Assembly: GCF_008245025.1 (NCBI RefSeq)
Contig: NZ_CP043426.1
Span: 620,001 to 684,000, forward strand
Direction: 5' to 3'
From: Campylobacter lari subsp. concheus
Lineage (GTDB): Bacteria > Campylobacterota > Campylobacteria > Campylobacterales > Campylobacteraceae
Length of the DNA: 64,000 nt
Numbering within the stretch: position 1 is the first letter of the stretch; each line of letters starts with the position of its first letter. Below, in pieces: positions 53,624 through 62,574 of the stretch. A program made the position numbers and the translations under genes. A model generated the notes under the pieces. That model searched no databases, was not told where the DNA came from, and saw nothing but the letters and a program-made list of their open reading frames with translations.

Positions 53624-54670
53624 ATGAATAGATTGAGCAAAAAAGAAGCATTGAATTTACTTCAAAATGCACCTTTATATGAACTAGGCGCAATGGCATA
53701 TGAGAAAAAATTAGAGCTTCATCCTGAAAAAATAACTACTTTTGTGGTGGATAGAAATATAAATTATACAAATATTTGCTGTATTGATTGTGATTTTTGT
53801 GCTTTTTGTAGAAAAGAAAAAGATGATGATTCTTATATTTTAAAATACGAAGAAATAGGGCAAAAAATAGAAGAGTTGCAAGCCATAGGTGGAACGCAAA
53901 TTTTATTTCAAGGTGGGGTACACCCAAAACTTAAAATAGAATGGTATGAAGATTTACTTTCTTATATAAAAACTAATTATCCTACTATTACTGTGCATGG
54001 TTTTTCAGCAGTAGAGATAGCTTATATAGCAAGAGTTTCTAAAATTTCTATAGAAGAGGTTTTAAAAAGATTACAAGCCAAAGGACTTTTTTCTATACCT
54101 GGAGCAGGTGCTGAAGTATTAAGCGATAGGGTAAGAGATATCATCGCGCCACACAAATGTGACACAACTACTTGGCTTAGGGTGCATGAGAGTGCGCATA
54201 ATATAGGTATGAAAAGTACTGCTACTATGATGTTTGGTACGGTTGAAAATGATGAGGAAATCATCGAGCATTTTGATCATTTAAGAAATTTACAAGATAA
54301 AACATATGGCTTTAGAGCTTTTATTTTATGGTCATTTCAAAGTGAGAATACTCCTCTGATTAAAAAACATCCTGAAATCATCAAGCAAAGCTCTAATAGG
54401 TATTTAAGATTGCTAGCTTTGGCAAGATTATATTTGGATAATTTTAAAAATTTACAAAGTTCATGGGTAACACAAGGCTCTTTGATAGGCCAACTTGCTT
54501 TAAAATTTGGTGCAAATGATTTAGGTTCAACCATGATGGAAGAAAATGTTGTAGCTGCAGCTGGTGCAAAATACAGAATGAATCAAGAACAAATGATAGA
54601 ACTTATCAAAGATATAGGAGAATTACCTGCTAAACGCGATACAGCTTATAATATCTTAGAAAGGTTTTAA
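53624..54670 (+). CDS. mqnC: Cyclic dehypoxanthinyl futalosine synthase MqnC
   Basis: Radical SAM enzyme of the futalosine route to menaquinone. 348 residues. The 4Fe-4S site is CCIDCDFCAFC (C-x3-C-x2-C) near residue 51, followed by QILFQGGVHPKL, VHGFSAVEI and GAGAEVLSDRVR, segments of MqnC rather than MqnE. Its stop overlaps the start of the M16 gene. Confidence 0.9.
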   Translation: MNRLSKKEALNLLQNAPLYELGAMAYEKKLELHPEKITTFVVDRNINYTNICCIDCDFCAFCRKEKDDDSYILKYEEIGQKIEELQAIGGTQILFQGGVHPKLKIEWYEDLLSYIKTNYPTITVHGFSAVEIAYIARVSKISIEEVLKRLQAKGLFSIPGAGAEVLSDRVRDIIAPHKCDTTTWLRVHESAHNIGMKSTATMMFGTVENDEEIIEHFDHLRNLQDKTYGFRAFILWSFQSENTPLIKKHPEIIKQSSNRYLRLLALARLYLDNFKNLQSSWVTQGSLIGQLALKFGANDLGSTMMEENVVAAAGAKYRMNQEQMIELIKDIGELPAKRDTAYNILERF

Positions 54671-55890
54671 TGATAAATTTAGACTTTAATGAAACTAAAA
54701 TAGGCATAATATATGAGTATGATAATGAGCTTCCTGTGGTATTTTTTAAGCTTATTTTTAAAAATAGTGGAAAAATAGCAGAAAAACACAATAGAGGTTG
54801 TGCAAGTATGCTTGCTAGGCTTTTAAACGAAGGAAGCAGTGATGAGTTTTTTAGAAGCTTAGAATACCGTGCTATAGAGCTTTATGCTAAGGCTAGCTTT
54901 GAGCATTTTCAAATTAGTATTAAATGCCTGAAAGAACATTTTGATTTTGCTTTAGAAAAATTACAAGAATTATTTTTAAATGTGCGTTTTGATGAAAAAA
55001 TCTTGCAAAGATTAAAAACTTTAGCCTTGGGTGAACTTGCAAGTTTAAATACTGATTATGATTATCAAGCAAAAAGACTTTTAAATAAAAATGTTTTTAA
55101 AGATGAAATTTTTGCTAGTGGTCTTGATGGGACTAAAGAAAGCATAGAAAAGATTAACTTAAAAGAATTGCAAGATTTTATGAGTGAAAATTTAGTACTT
55201 GATAATGCTTTATTTGTTTTTGGTGGAGATATCAAAGAAGATGAAGTAAAGATTAAAGTAGAAAAAATTTGCCAAATTTTAAAAAAAAATACCCCAAATC
55301 AAAACAAAAATTACAAACTCATTGATGAGAGTATAGAAGTAAGCGAGCAAAAAAGCACCGAGCAAGCTTATATATACTTTTGTTCTCCATTTGATATACA
55401 AATTAATGATGAGAAAATGTATTTAGCTAAACTTGCTTTATTTATCTTGGGTCAAGGTGGTTTTGGTTCGCGTTTGATGGAAGAAGTGCGTGTAAAAAGA
55501 GGCTTGGCATATTCAGCATATGCTATGCTTGATGTAAATTTAAATTATAGTAGAGTTTTTGGGTATTTGCAAACTAAAAATGAAAGTTCTAATGAGGCTA
55601 AAACTTTAGTTAAAGAAGTTTTTAAAAACTTTGTCCAAAATGGAGTAAATGATAAAGAATTTCAACTAGCTAAACAATTTTTAGTAGGTTCTATGCCTTT
55701 AAGATATGAAAGCTTGGCCAAAAGACTAGATATAATGCTAAATGAATATTTACATGGTTTAAAACTTGGAAATTTAAAAGAAGAAATGCAAAAGATTAAA
55801 AACACTACTTTAAATGAGTTAAATGACTTTATTAAAGCACATAGTGAAATTATCAAAGTGAGTTTTGCAAGCATAGAAAATGAAAGTTGA
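54670..55890 (+). CDS. M16-family protein lacking the zinc motif
   Basis: 406 residues with the two-domain M16 fold; GGFGSRLMEEVRVKRGLAYSAYAM in the C-half is the family segment. The position of the HxxEH zinc motif (aligned from G43) reads S46-M-L-A49-R50, so all three key residues are missing and it cannot be a normal protease. Such inactive M16 members pair with an active partner. It starts at the mqnC stop and its end overlaps recG. Position matches Cj0463. Confidence 0.85.
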   Translation: MINLDFNETKIGIIYEYDNELPVVFFKLIFKNSGKIAEKHNRGCASMLARLLNEGSSDEFFRSLEYRAIELYAKASFEHFQISIKCLKEHFDFALEKLQELFLNVRFDEKILQRLKTLALGELASLNTDYDYQAKRLLNKNVFKDEIFASGLDGTKESIEKINLKELQDFMSENLVLDNALFVFGGDIKEDEVKIKVEKICQILKKNTPNQNKNYKLIDESIEVSEQKSTEQAYIYFCSPFDIQINDEKMYLAKLALFILGQGGFGSRLMEEVRVKRGLAYSAYAMLDVNLNYSRVFGYLQTKNESSNEAKTLVKEVFKNFVQNGVNDKEFQLAKQFLVGSMPLRYESLAKRLDIMLNEYLHGLKLGNLKEEMQKIKNTTLNELNDFIKAHSEIIKVSFASIENES

Positions 55891-57703
55891 AGAAAAGGAT
55901 TTAAAACTACTTCATGCTTTAGGGGTTAAAAATTGTATTGATTTGGCTTTGATTTTACCTAAAAAATTTGATGATTTTAGAATTTCAAAGTTTCCAAAAG
56001 ATACATTTTGTACTCAAAATGTAAAAATTATTAGCACGCAAAATCATCACTCTCAGCTTTTTATACTTTGCGAATGTTTAGAATGGGGTATAAAAGCAAA
56101 TATAGTAATTTTTCATCCTAATAAATGGCATTTTAAAATTTTTAAGTATAATGCTTTAATTTGTATCCATGCAAAGATGAATTTTTTTAATGGAATTTGG
56201 CAGTTTATAAACCCAAAAATAGTAAAAAATATAGGTCAAATAGTCCCTAAATATCAAATTAGCTCTATTAAAGATGAAAGCATAAAAAAACTTATCTTAA
56301 AATATGTCAATGAAGCTAATTTAAAAGCGCTAAATTTAGAACAAAAATATATTAATTTACTTTTGAATTTACATAATTATAATGATTTAACTCTTTATGA
56401 AAATTTTAATGTTATAATTAAAGACTTAAAATATATAGAAATTTTTAATCATCTAAGGCGTTTAAAGGGTAAAAAAATATCACAAAATGCTTATAAAATA
56501 GAACTTTTTGATATAAGCCCTTGGCTTAAAGGTTTAGAATTTAGCCCTACAAATGATCAGCTTTTAGCAATAGAAGATATTAAAAAAGACTTACAAAATA
56601 AAGTCGTTAAAAGGCGTGTGGTAATGGGTGATGTGGGTTGTGGTAAGACTTTGGTTATACTTGCTGCAAGCTTGCTAGTATATCCTAAAAAGGCTATTTT
56701 AATGGCTCCAACTAGTATATTAGCAGAGCAAATTTATCATGAAGCAAAAAGACTTTTACCTAATTTTGTTAATGTATTACTTTTAAAAGGTGGTAAAAAA
56801 GATAAAGATTTAGCAAAATTAAAAGAACAAGCTCATTTTATCATAGGTACACATGCACTCATTTATCAAGAAGAATTTGAAGCAGTTTTAGTGATGATAG
56901 ATGAGCAACACCGTTTTGGTTCTAATCAAAGACAAAAAATAAGCGAGCTTAGTAAAAACTCTCAATATGCTCCACATATCGTGCAATTTTCTGCTACACC
57001 TATACCAAGAACACTTTCTATGATACAAAGTGAGCTTGTAAATTTTAGTTTTATTAAACAAATGCCTTTTAAAAAAGACATTAAAACTTTTTGTATACAA
57101 GATAAAGATTTTAAATATTTGCTTAAAAAAATCGACGATGAGTTAGCTAAAAATCACCAAGCAATTATCATTTATCCTTTGGTAAATGAAAGTGAAAATA
57201 TAGACTATTTATCACTAGAACAAGCACAAGGATACTGGATAAATAAATACAAAAATGTTTATATAACCCATGGAAAAGATAAAAATAAAGAACAAATTTT
57301 ACAAGAATTTAGAGAAAAAGGCACGATTTTGCTTTCTACGACCGTGGTTGAAGTGGGGATTTCTTTGCCAAGACTTAGTGTGATTGTTATTGTTGGAGCT
57401 GAAAGACTCGGGCTTGCTACCTTACATCAGCTTCGAGGTAGGGTAGGTAGAGTAGGGCTTGAGAGCTTTTGTTATTTATATACTAGGCAAAAAGAAATTC
57501 CAAGTCGTTTGCTTGAATTTGCTAAAACTTTAGATGGATTTAAAATAGCTGAACTTGATTTAAAAAATAGGCTAAGTGGGGACTTGCTAGATGGTAGAGT
57601 ACAGCATGGAAATCATTTTAAATTTTTTGATTTTACGGATGATGAAGAGCTAGTTTTAAAAGCAAAAGAAAGTATCAAAAATATGGAAAAAGAAAATGGA
57701 TAA
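55880..57703 (+). CDS. recG: ATP-dependent DNA helicase RecG
   Basis: Branch-migration helicase for stalled forks and junctions. 607 residues, about 80 short of E. coli RecG, with a reduced wedge domain. Motif I GDVGCGKTLV at about 250, motif II DEQHRFG, SATPIPRTLSM, and the C-terminal GRVGRVGLESFCYL helicase motifs are present. Overlaps the M16 gene by 11 bases and the Crp-family gene by 8. Confidence 0.95.
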   Translation: MKVEEKDLKLLHALGVKNCIDLALILPKKFDDFRISKFPKDTFCTQNVKIISTQNHHSQLFILCECLEWGIKANIVIFHPNKWHFKIFKYNALICIHAKMNFFNGIWQFINPKIVKNIGQIVPKYQISSIKDESIKKLILKYVNEANLKALNLEQKYINLLLNLHNYNDLTLYENFNVIIKDLKYIEIFNHLRRLKGKKISQNAYKIELFDISPWLKGLEFSPTNDQLLAIEDIKKDLQNKVVKRRVVMGDVGCGKTLVILAASLLVYPKKAILMAPTSILAEQIYHEAKRLLPNFVNVLLLKGGKKDKDLAKLKEQAHFIIGTHALIYQEEFEAVLVMIDEQHRFGSNQRQKISELSKNSQYAPHIVQFSATPIPRTLSMIQSELVNFSFIKQMPFKKDIKTFCIQDKDFKYLLKKIDDELAKNHQAIIIYPLVNESENIDYLSLEQAQGYWINKYKNVYITHGKDKNKEQILQEFREKGTILLSTTVVEVGISLPRLSVIVIVGAERLGLATLHQLRGRVGRVGLESFCYLYTRQKEIPSRLLEFAKTLDGFKIAELDLKNRLSGDLLDGRVQHGNHFKFFDFTDDEELVLKAKESIKNMEKENG

Positions 57704-58298
57704 ACACTTTGAAATTTTAATTTCTAAAGGCAAGAAAAAACATTTCAACAAAGGGAATATTTTATTTTTTCAAGGTGAAAAAGCAAGTAAAATTTATATT
57801 TTACTAAGTGGAAAAGTGCGTATATATAAGGTTAATGTAAAAGGTTTTGAATTGACACTTCATACTTTAACTCCGGTAAATTTTATAGCTGAAATGCCTG
57901 TGTTTGAAGGCATTAATTACCCAGCTAATGCAATTTGTGAACAAGATTGTGAAATTTGTGTTTTTGATTTTGATGAATTTAGAAAATTATGCTTGGAAAA
58001 TGGAGAATTTAGCTTTTTGCTTTTGACTTCTTTAATCGGCAAAATTCGAATTTTAGAAAATTTCATCAGACAAAAATCTTTGGATTTAAAGTCAAGATTG
58101 GTTAGCTTTTTACTAGAAAACGAAGAAAAATTGCAAAATTTAAAACAAAAAGAAATCGCTGTGATTTTAAATTTACCTCCAGAATCTTTGTCACGTTTTT
58201 TAAAAGAATTAAAACAAAATGAGCTTATTTGCACAAATAAAGGTAAAATAGTAATTTTAAATAAAGAAAAAATGCAAAATTTAATTAAGTCTTTTTAA
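57696..58298 (+). CDS. nssR: Crp/Fnr-family regulator, probably NssR
   Basis: 200 residues: an N-terminal cyclic-nucleotide-like beta-roll (IYILLSGKVRIYKVNVKGFELTLHTLTP), a long dimer helix, and a C-terminal helix-turn-helix (EIAVILNLPPESLSRFLKEL). No Fnr cysteine cluster is seen at the N-terminus. By order (recG before, Cj0467-like permeases after) it equals NssR, the nitrosative-stress regulator of C. jejuni. The globin gene ctb that lies between recG and nssR there is absent here. The name is by synteny, so the regulon is uncertain. Confidence 0.75.
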   Translation: MDKHFEILISKGKKKHFNKGNILFFQGEKASKIYILLSGKVRIYKVNVKGFELTLHTLTPVNFIAEMPVFEGINYPANAICEQDCEICVFDFDEFRKLCLENGEFSFLLLTSLIGKIRILENFIRQKSLDLKSRLVSFLLENEEKLQNLKQKEIAVILNLPPESLSRFLKELKQNELICTNKGKIVILNKEKMQNLIKSF

Positions 58299-58309
58299 GT
58301 CTTATTTGT

Positions 58310-58315
58310 TACAAT
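58310..58315 (+). promoter_or_regulatory. Extended -10 (TGTTACAAT) for the amino-acid ABC genes
   Basis: TACAAT with TG, in the gap after the Crp-family gene and 26 bases before the preferred permease ATG at 58342. Confidence 0.4.
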
Positions 58316-58341
58316 AATGTATTTAAAGTATGGAAGGTTTT

Positions 58342-58989
58342 ATGGATTTTGATTTTTTAATCAAGTTTAGCCCTATGTTTATACAAGCTTCTTGGCTTAC
58401 TTTAAAACTTGCTATTTATGGAGTATTTTTTTCATTTTTAGTAGGTTTGTTTTGTGTGGGAGTAAGTTATTTTAAATTTTATTTTTTAAATGCAGTCTGT
58501 AAAATTTACATAGAATTTTCAAGAAACACACCTTTATTAATCCAACTTTTCTTTTTATATTATGCTTTGCCTGAGTTTGGGATACACCTTAGCTCTTTTG
58601 TTTGTGCTGTGATAGGACTTAGCTTTTTAGGTGGTTCTTATATGGCTGAGAGCTTAAGAGCGGGTATGGAAGCAGTGAAAAAACAACAATACGAATCAGG
58701 ACTTTCTTTGGGTTTGAATAAATGGCAAAATTTCCGTTATATTGTTATGCCTCAAGCTTTGGGTATAGCTATGCCAAGCATTAGTGCAAATATCATTTTT
58801 TTACTAAAAGAAACTTCAGTAGTAAGCATTATTGCTTTAGCAGATTTAGTATATGTGGCTAAAGATCTTATAGGACTTTATTATAAAAGCAATGAAGCAT
58901 TATTTGCTTTGGTGCTTTGTTATTTGATTTTGATTTTACCTTTATCTTTAGTGTTAAACCGTATAGAAAAAAGGTTAAACTATGTTTGA
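58342..58989 (+). CDS. Amino-acid ABC transporter permease 1 (HisM/GlnP type)
   Basis: About 215 residues, five helices, with FSRNTPLLIQLFFLYYALPEFGIHL and the EAA loop SGLSLGLNKWQNFRYIVMPQALG. The ATG at 58342 has GGAAGG at good spacing; an ATG at 58330 would add four residues. The second permease overlaps by 8 bases. Position matches Cj0467; with cjaA in the same run it likely serves cysteine or related amino acids. Confidence 0.87.
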   Translation: MDFDFLIKFSPMFIQASWLTLKLAIYGVFFSFLVGLFCVGVSYFKFYFLNAVCKIYIEFSRNTPLLIQLFFLYYALPEFGIHLSSFVCAVIGLSFLGGSYMAESLRAGMEAVKKQQYESGLSLGLNKWQNFRYIVMPQALGIAMPSISANIIFLLKETSVVSIIALADLVYVAKDLIGLYYKSNEALFALVLCYLILILPLSLVLNRIEKRLNYV

Positions 58990-59641
58990 AATTTTAAATC
59001 AAGATACCTTTTTTAGACTAGCACAAGGTTTAAAGGTTACTTTAGAACTTTCGTTAATTAGTGTTTTGATTTCACTCATAGGAGGAATATTTTTTGGAAT
59101 TTTAATGCATTCTAAAAATAAAATCCTTTATGTTTTTTGTCGTTTTATGCTCGAGTTTGTGCGTATTATGCCTTTGATTGTTTGGCTTTTTATAGTGCAT
59201 TTTGGCTTGGCGAAATGGTTTGGATGGCATTTGAGTGCTTTGGGTTCAAGTATTATTGTTTTTAGTATTTGGGGTGTGTTTGAGATGATGGATTTAGTTA
59301 GATCATCTTTGGCAAGCATACCAAAACACCAGTATGAATCAGGACTTTCACTAGGTTTTAATAAATTTGAAGTTTATCTTTTTATCATCATACCTTTATC
59401 TTTAAGAAGATTGTTACCAATGAGTATTAATCTTTTTACAAGAATTATTAAAAGCACTTCAGTGATTTATCTAATCGGCGGTATAGAACTTATTAAAGTA
59501 GGTCAACAAGTGATTGAGCTAAATTTATTTCAAAATTCTTACGCAGCTTTTGTGATTTATGGTTTGATTTTACTGATTTATTTTATACTTTGTTATCCTT
59601 TGTCGGTATACTCAAAGTTTTTAGAGAAAAAATGGAGCTAA
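58982..59641 (+). CDS. Amino-acid ABC transporter permease 2
   Basis: 219 residues of the same family. FVRIMPLIVWLFIVHFGLA is the polar-amino-acid signature, and SGLSLGFNKFEVYLFIIIPLSLRRLLP is the EAA loop. Overlaps permease 1 and is one base from the ATPase, so the three form a single unit. Confidence 0.88.
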   Translation: MFEILNQDTFFRLAQGLKVTLELSLISVLISLIGGIFFGILMHSKNKILYVFCRFMLEFVRIMPLIVWLFIVHFGLAKWFGWHLSALGSSIIVFSIWGVFEMMDLVRSSLASIPKHQYESGLSLGFNKFEVYLFIIIPLSLRRLLPMSINLFTRIIKSTSVIYLIGGIELIKVGQQVIELNLFQNSYAAFVIYGLILLIYFILCYPLSVYSKFLEKKWS

Positions 59642-59642
59642 T

Positions 59643-60380
59643 ATGAGCATTTTAAAAATACAAAATTTACAAAAATATTATGACGATCATCATGTTTTAA
59701 AAGATATAAATTTAGAAGTAAATCAAAAAGAAGTAGTGGTTATACTAGGTCCAAGTGGTTGTGGGAAATCTACATTTTTAAGATGTATTAATGGCTTAGA
59801 AGAAATGGCTGATGGAGCTATTTTTGTAGATGATGAAAAAATTGATAAAAATTATAAAAAATGGACTCAAATTCGCCAGAAAATAGGCATGGTATTTCAA
59901 TCATATGAACTTTTTGATCATTTAAATGTGGAGCAAAATATACTCTTAGGGCCTTTAAAGGTGCAAAAAAGAAAAAAAGGAGAGGTTTTAGAAGAAGCAA
60001 AATACTGGCTTGATAGAGTAGGGCTTTTGCATAAATTAAAAGCTTATCCTAAAGAGTTAAGTGGCGGACAAAAACAACGTATAGCCATAGTTAGAAGTCT
60101 TTGTATGAATCCTGAGATCATGCTTTTTGATGAAGTTACAGCAGCACTTGATCCTGAAATAGTGCGCGAGGTTTTAGATGTGATTTTAAATTTAGCAAAA
60201 GATGGTATGACTATGCTTATAGTTACGCATGAAATGGGTTTTGCAAGGGCGGTTGCTGATAAAATAGTTTTTATGGATGATGGAAAAATAGTAGAAATTT
60301 CAAAACCTGATGAATTTTTTGAAAATCCAAAGACAGATCGTGCGAAGAAATTTCTCAATTTGTTTGATTTTCATCGCTAA
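59643..60380 (+). CDS. Amino-acid ABC transporter ATP-binding protein
   Basis: 245 residues. Walker A GPSGCGKST, signature LSGGQKQR, Walker B MLFDEVTAALDPE and switch His in VTHEMGFARAVADK are all canonical of the GlnQ/GltL/PebC group. Position matches Cj0469. 77 bases separate it from cjaA. Confidence 0.93.
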   Translation: MSILKIQNLQKYYDDHHVLKDINLEVNQKEVVVILGPSGCGKSTFLRCINGLEEMADGAIFVDDEKIDKNYKKWTQIRQKIGMVFQSYELFDHLNVEQNILLGPLKVQKRKKGEVLEEAKYWLDRVGLLHKLKAYPKELSGGQKQRIAIVRSLCMNPEIMLFDEVTAALDPEIVREVLDVILNLAKDGMTMLIVTHEMGFARAVADKIVFMDDGKIVEISKPDEFFENPKTDRAKKFLNLFDFHR

Positions 60381-60457
60381 TTTTGTTTTAGAAAAGATTT
60401 GTTTAAAAAATTAATATAAGGTTTAAAAAAATTAAATTTCAATTACAAGGAAAAAAT

Positions 60458-61285
60458 ATGAAAAAGATTTTTCTTTTATCGTTTTTAATGGCACTTTTTT
60501 TTAGCGCCTGCTCAAATTCAAGTTCTAATGAAAATTCCTTAGAAAAAATCAAACAACAAGGTGTAATTCGCATAGGTGTTTTTGGTGATAAACCTCCATT
60601 TGGTTACCTAGATGCTCAAGGGAAAAATCAAGGCTATGATGTATATTTTGCTAAACGTATAGCAAAAGAACTTTTAGGGGATGAATCTAAAGTACAATTT
60701 GTTTTAGTCGAAGCAGCAAATAGGGTGGAGTTTTTAGAGTCAAATAAAGTAGATTTAATCTTGGCTAATTTTACTAAAACCCCAGAAAGAGAAGCTGTGG
60801 TGGATTTTGCTTTGCCTTATATGAAAGTTGCTCTTGGGGTAGTAGCTCCTAAGGGATCGGATATTAAAACTATAGATGATTTAAAAAACAAAACTTTAAT
60901 TTTAAATAAAGGCACAACAGCTGATGCGTATTTTACAAAAAATATGCCAGAAATTAAAAGTATTAAATTTGATCAAAACACAGAAACTTTTGCAGCTTTA
61001 ATCGGTAAAAGAGGTGATGCGTTAAGCCATGATAATGCATTACTTTTTGCTTGGACTAAAGAAAATCCAAATTTTGAAGTAGTGATTAAAGAACTTGGAA
61101 ATCATGATGTCATAGCTCCTGCTGTAAAAAAAGGCGATGAGGCTATGTTGAAATTTATCAATGATTTGATTATAAAATTACAAAATGAGCAGTTTTTTCA
61201 CAAAGCTTATGATGAAACCTTAAAGCCGTTTTTTAGCGATGACATAAAAGCTGATGATGTAATAATCGAAGGTGGTAAAATTTAA
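60458..61285 (+). CDS. cjaA: CjaA-type amino-acid (cysteine) binding lipoprotein
   Basis: Periplasmic solute receptor, 275 residues. Signal ends in the lipobox FSAC (Cys at about 19), then KIKQQGVIRIGVFGDKPPFGY, the SBP_bac_3 start, VEAANRVEFLESNKVDLILANF, and the ending DDVIIEGGKI. I recall this pattern as CjaA (Cj0982c), a surface-exposed immunodominant cysteine receptor. Here it follows an ABC permease/ATPase set that is separate from cjaA in C. jejuni. An AAGGA ribosome site precedes the ATG. Ligand identity is by family. Confidence 0.88.
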   Translation: MKKIFLLSFLMALFFSACSNSSSNENSLEKIKQQGVIRIGVFGDKPPFGYLDAQGKNQGYDVYFAKRIAKELLGDESKVQFVLVEAANRVEFLESNKVDLILANFTKTPEREAVVDFALPYMKVALGVVAPKGSDIKTIDDLKNKTLILNKGTTADAYFTKNMPEIKSIKFDQNTETFAALIGKRGDALSHDNALLFAWTKENPNFEVVIKELGNHDVIAPAVKKGDEAMLKFINDLIIKLQNEQFFHKAYDETLKPFFSDDIKADDVIIEGGKI

Positions 61286-61287
61286 TA

Positions 61288-62538
61288 ATGCAAAAAGCCT
61301 TTAAAAATACCATCTATGCTTCTTTAGGTGGTATTTTAGAATTTTATGATTTTGTTTTATTTATCTTCTTTGCAAGTGTTTTTGCAAAAATTTTTTTTCC
61401 TCAAAATGATGATTTTTGGCCATTAATCTATACTTATGTAGCCTTTGGAGCAGGGTATTTAGCTAGACCTTTTGGCGCTGTTGTTTTAGCACATTTTGCA
61501 GATATTAAAGGGCGTAAGAATGTTTTTTATATTAGCATGCTTTTGATGGTTGTACCAAGTTTTGTTTTGGCCTTTTTACCTACTTATGAAAGTATAGGAC
61601 TTTTTGCTACTTTTATGCTTTTTATTATACGGATAGCTCAAGGATTAGCCATAGGAGCTGAAGTGAGCGGTGCTTGGATTTTTGTGAGCGAATTTGTGAG
61701 TAAAAAAAGACTTGGCTTGGCACTTGGTTTTATTTCAGCGACTTTAACTTTAGGTTTATTACTTGGAAATTTAGCGACTTTAAGTATATATGCGTATTTT
61801 GATAAAGAAGAAGTAGAAAGCTTTGCTTGGAGAATTCCTTTTTTTATAGGAGGATTTTTTGGCATATTGGCTTTATTTTTGCGCACAAAGCTTAATGAAA
61901 CACCAGCTTTTAAAAACATAAAAGAAAAAGAAAAAATTTTAAATTTTCCACTTTTACAAGCTTTAAAAACACATAAAAAAAGTATGTTAATATGCGCTTT
62001 TCTTACTGTGGTTTTAACAAGCGGGGTAGCTACTTTAATGATACTGCCACAATATTTTGAAAGCCTATTAGGAGTTAGTAAAACTACTGCTTTGTTATAT
62101 CAAAATTTGGCCATAGTTATGATTATATTAGGAAGTTTAGCACAAGGGTATTTAGCTGATTTTTTAGGACATTTTAGAATTTGTTTGATTTTTACTGTGG
62201 TTTTTGGAGCTTTTGGCATAAGTTTTAGTTTTTATAATGAGTGGTTTTTATCATTTTATTTACTTGCTTGTTTTGCACAAGGCATTATAGCTTTTGCTCC
62301 TATTTTCATGACTCAAATTTTTACTACAGAGTTAAGATCGAGTGGTCTTTCTTTTGCTTATAATGTTTCTTATGCGATTTTAGGTTTTTTAACACCCTTT
62401 GTTGTTAATTTTATGTATGAGAAGTATTTTTATATTTATATTATTTTTATAGTGATTGCTAGTTTGTTAAGCATGTTTTTGATAAAAGTATTTTTAAAGC
62501 AAAAACCAGCATTAAAAACCATAAATTATAAACTATAA
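61288..62538 (+). CDS. cjaB: CjaB-type MFS metabolite:proton symporter
   Basis: 416 residues, 12 helices. GILEFYDFVLFIFFASVF at the N-terminus, ARPFGAVVLAHFADIKGRKN (MFS motif A) and IRIAQGLAIGAEVSGAW mark the metabolite:H+ symporter family. Two bases after cjaA, which it also follows in C. jejuni (Cj0981c). Substrate not known. Confidence 0.88.
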   Translation: MQKAFKNTIYASLGGILEFYDFVLFIFFASVFAKIFFPQNDDFWPLIYTYVAFGAGYLARPFGAVVLAHFADIKGRKNVFYISMLLMVVPSFVLAFLPTYESIGLFATFMLFIIRIAQGLAIGAEVSGAWIFVSEFVSKKRLGLALGFISATLTLGLLLGNLATLSIYAYFDKEEVESFAWRIPFFIGGFFGILALFLRTKLNETPAFKNIKEKEKILNFPLLQALKTHKKSMLICAFLTVVLTSGVATLMILPQYFESLLGVSKTTALLYQNLAIVMIILGSLAQGYLADFLGHFRICLIFTVVFGAFGISFSFYNEWFLSFYLLACFAQGIIAFAPIFMTQIFTTELRSSGLSFAYNVSYAILGFLTPFVVNFMYEKYFYIYIIFIVIASLLSMFLIKVFLKQKPALKTINYKL

Positions 62539-62544
62539 CTTTGC

Positions 62545-62550
62545 TATAAT
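62545..62550 (+). promoter_or_regulatory. Extended -10 (TGCTATAAT) for the TrkA-type gene
   Basis: TATAAT with TG, 24 bases before the ATG, with an AGAGGTG ribosome site after it. Confidence 0.5.
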
Positions 62551-62574
62551 TATATTTTATATTTAGAGGTGTAA

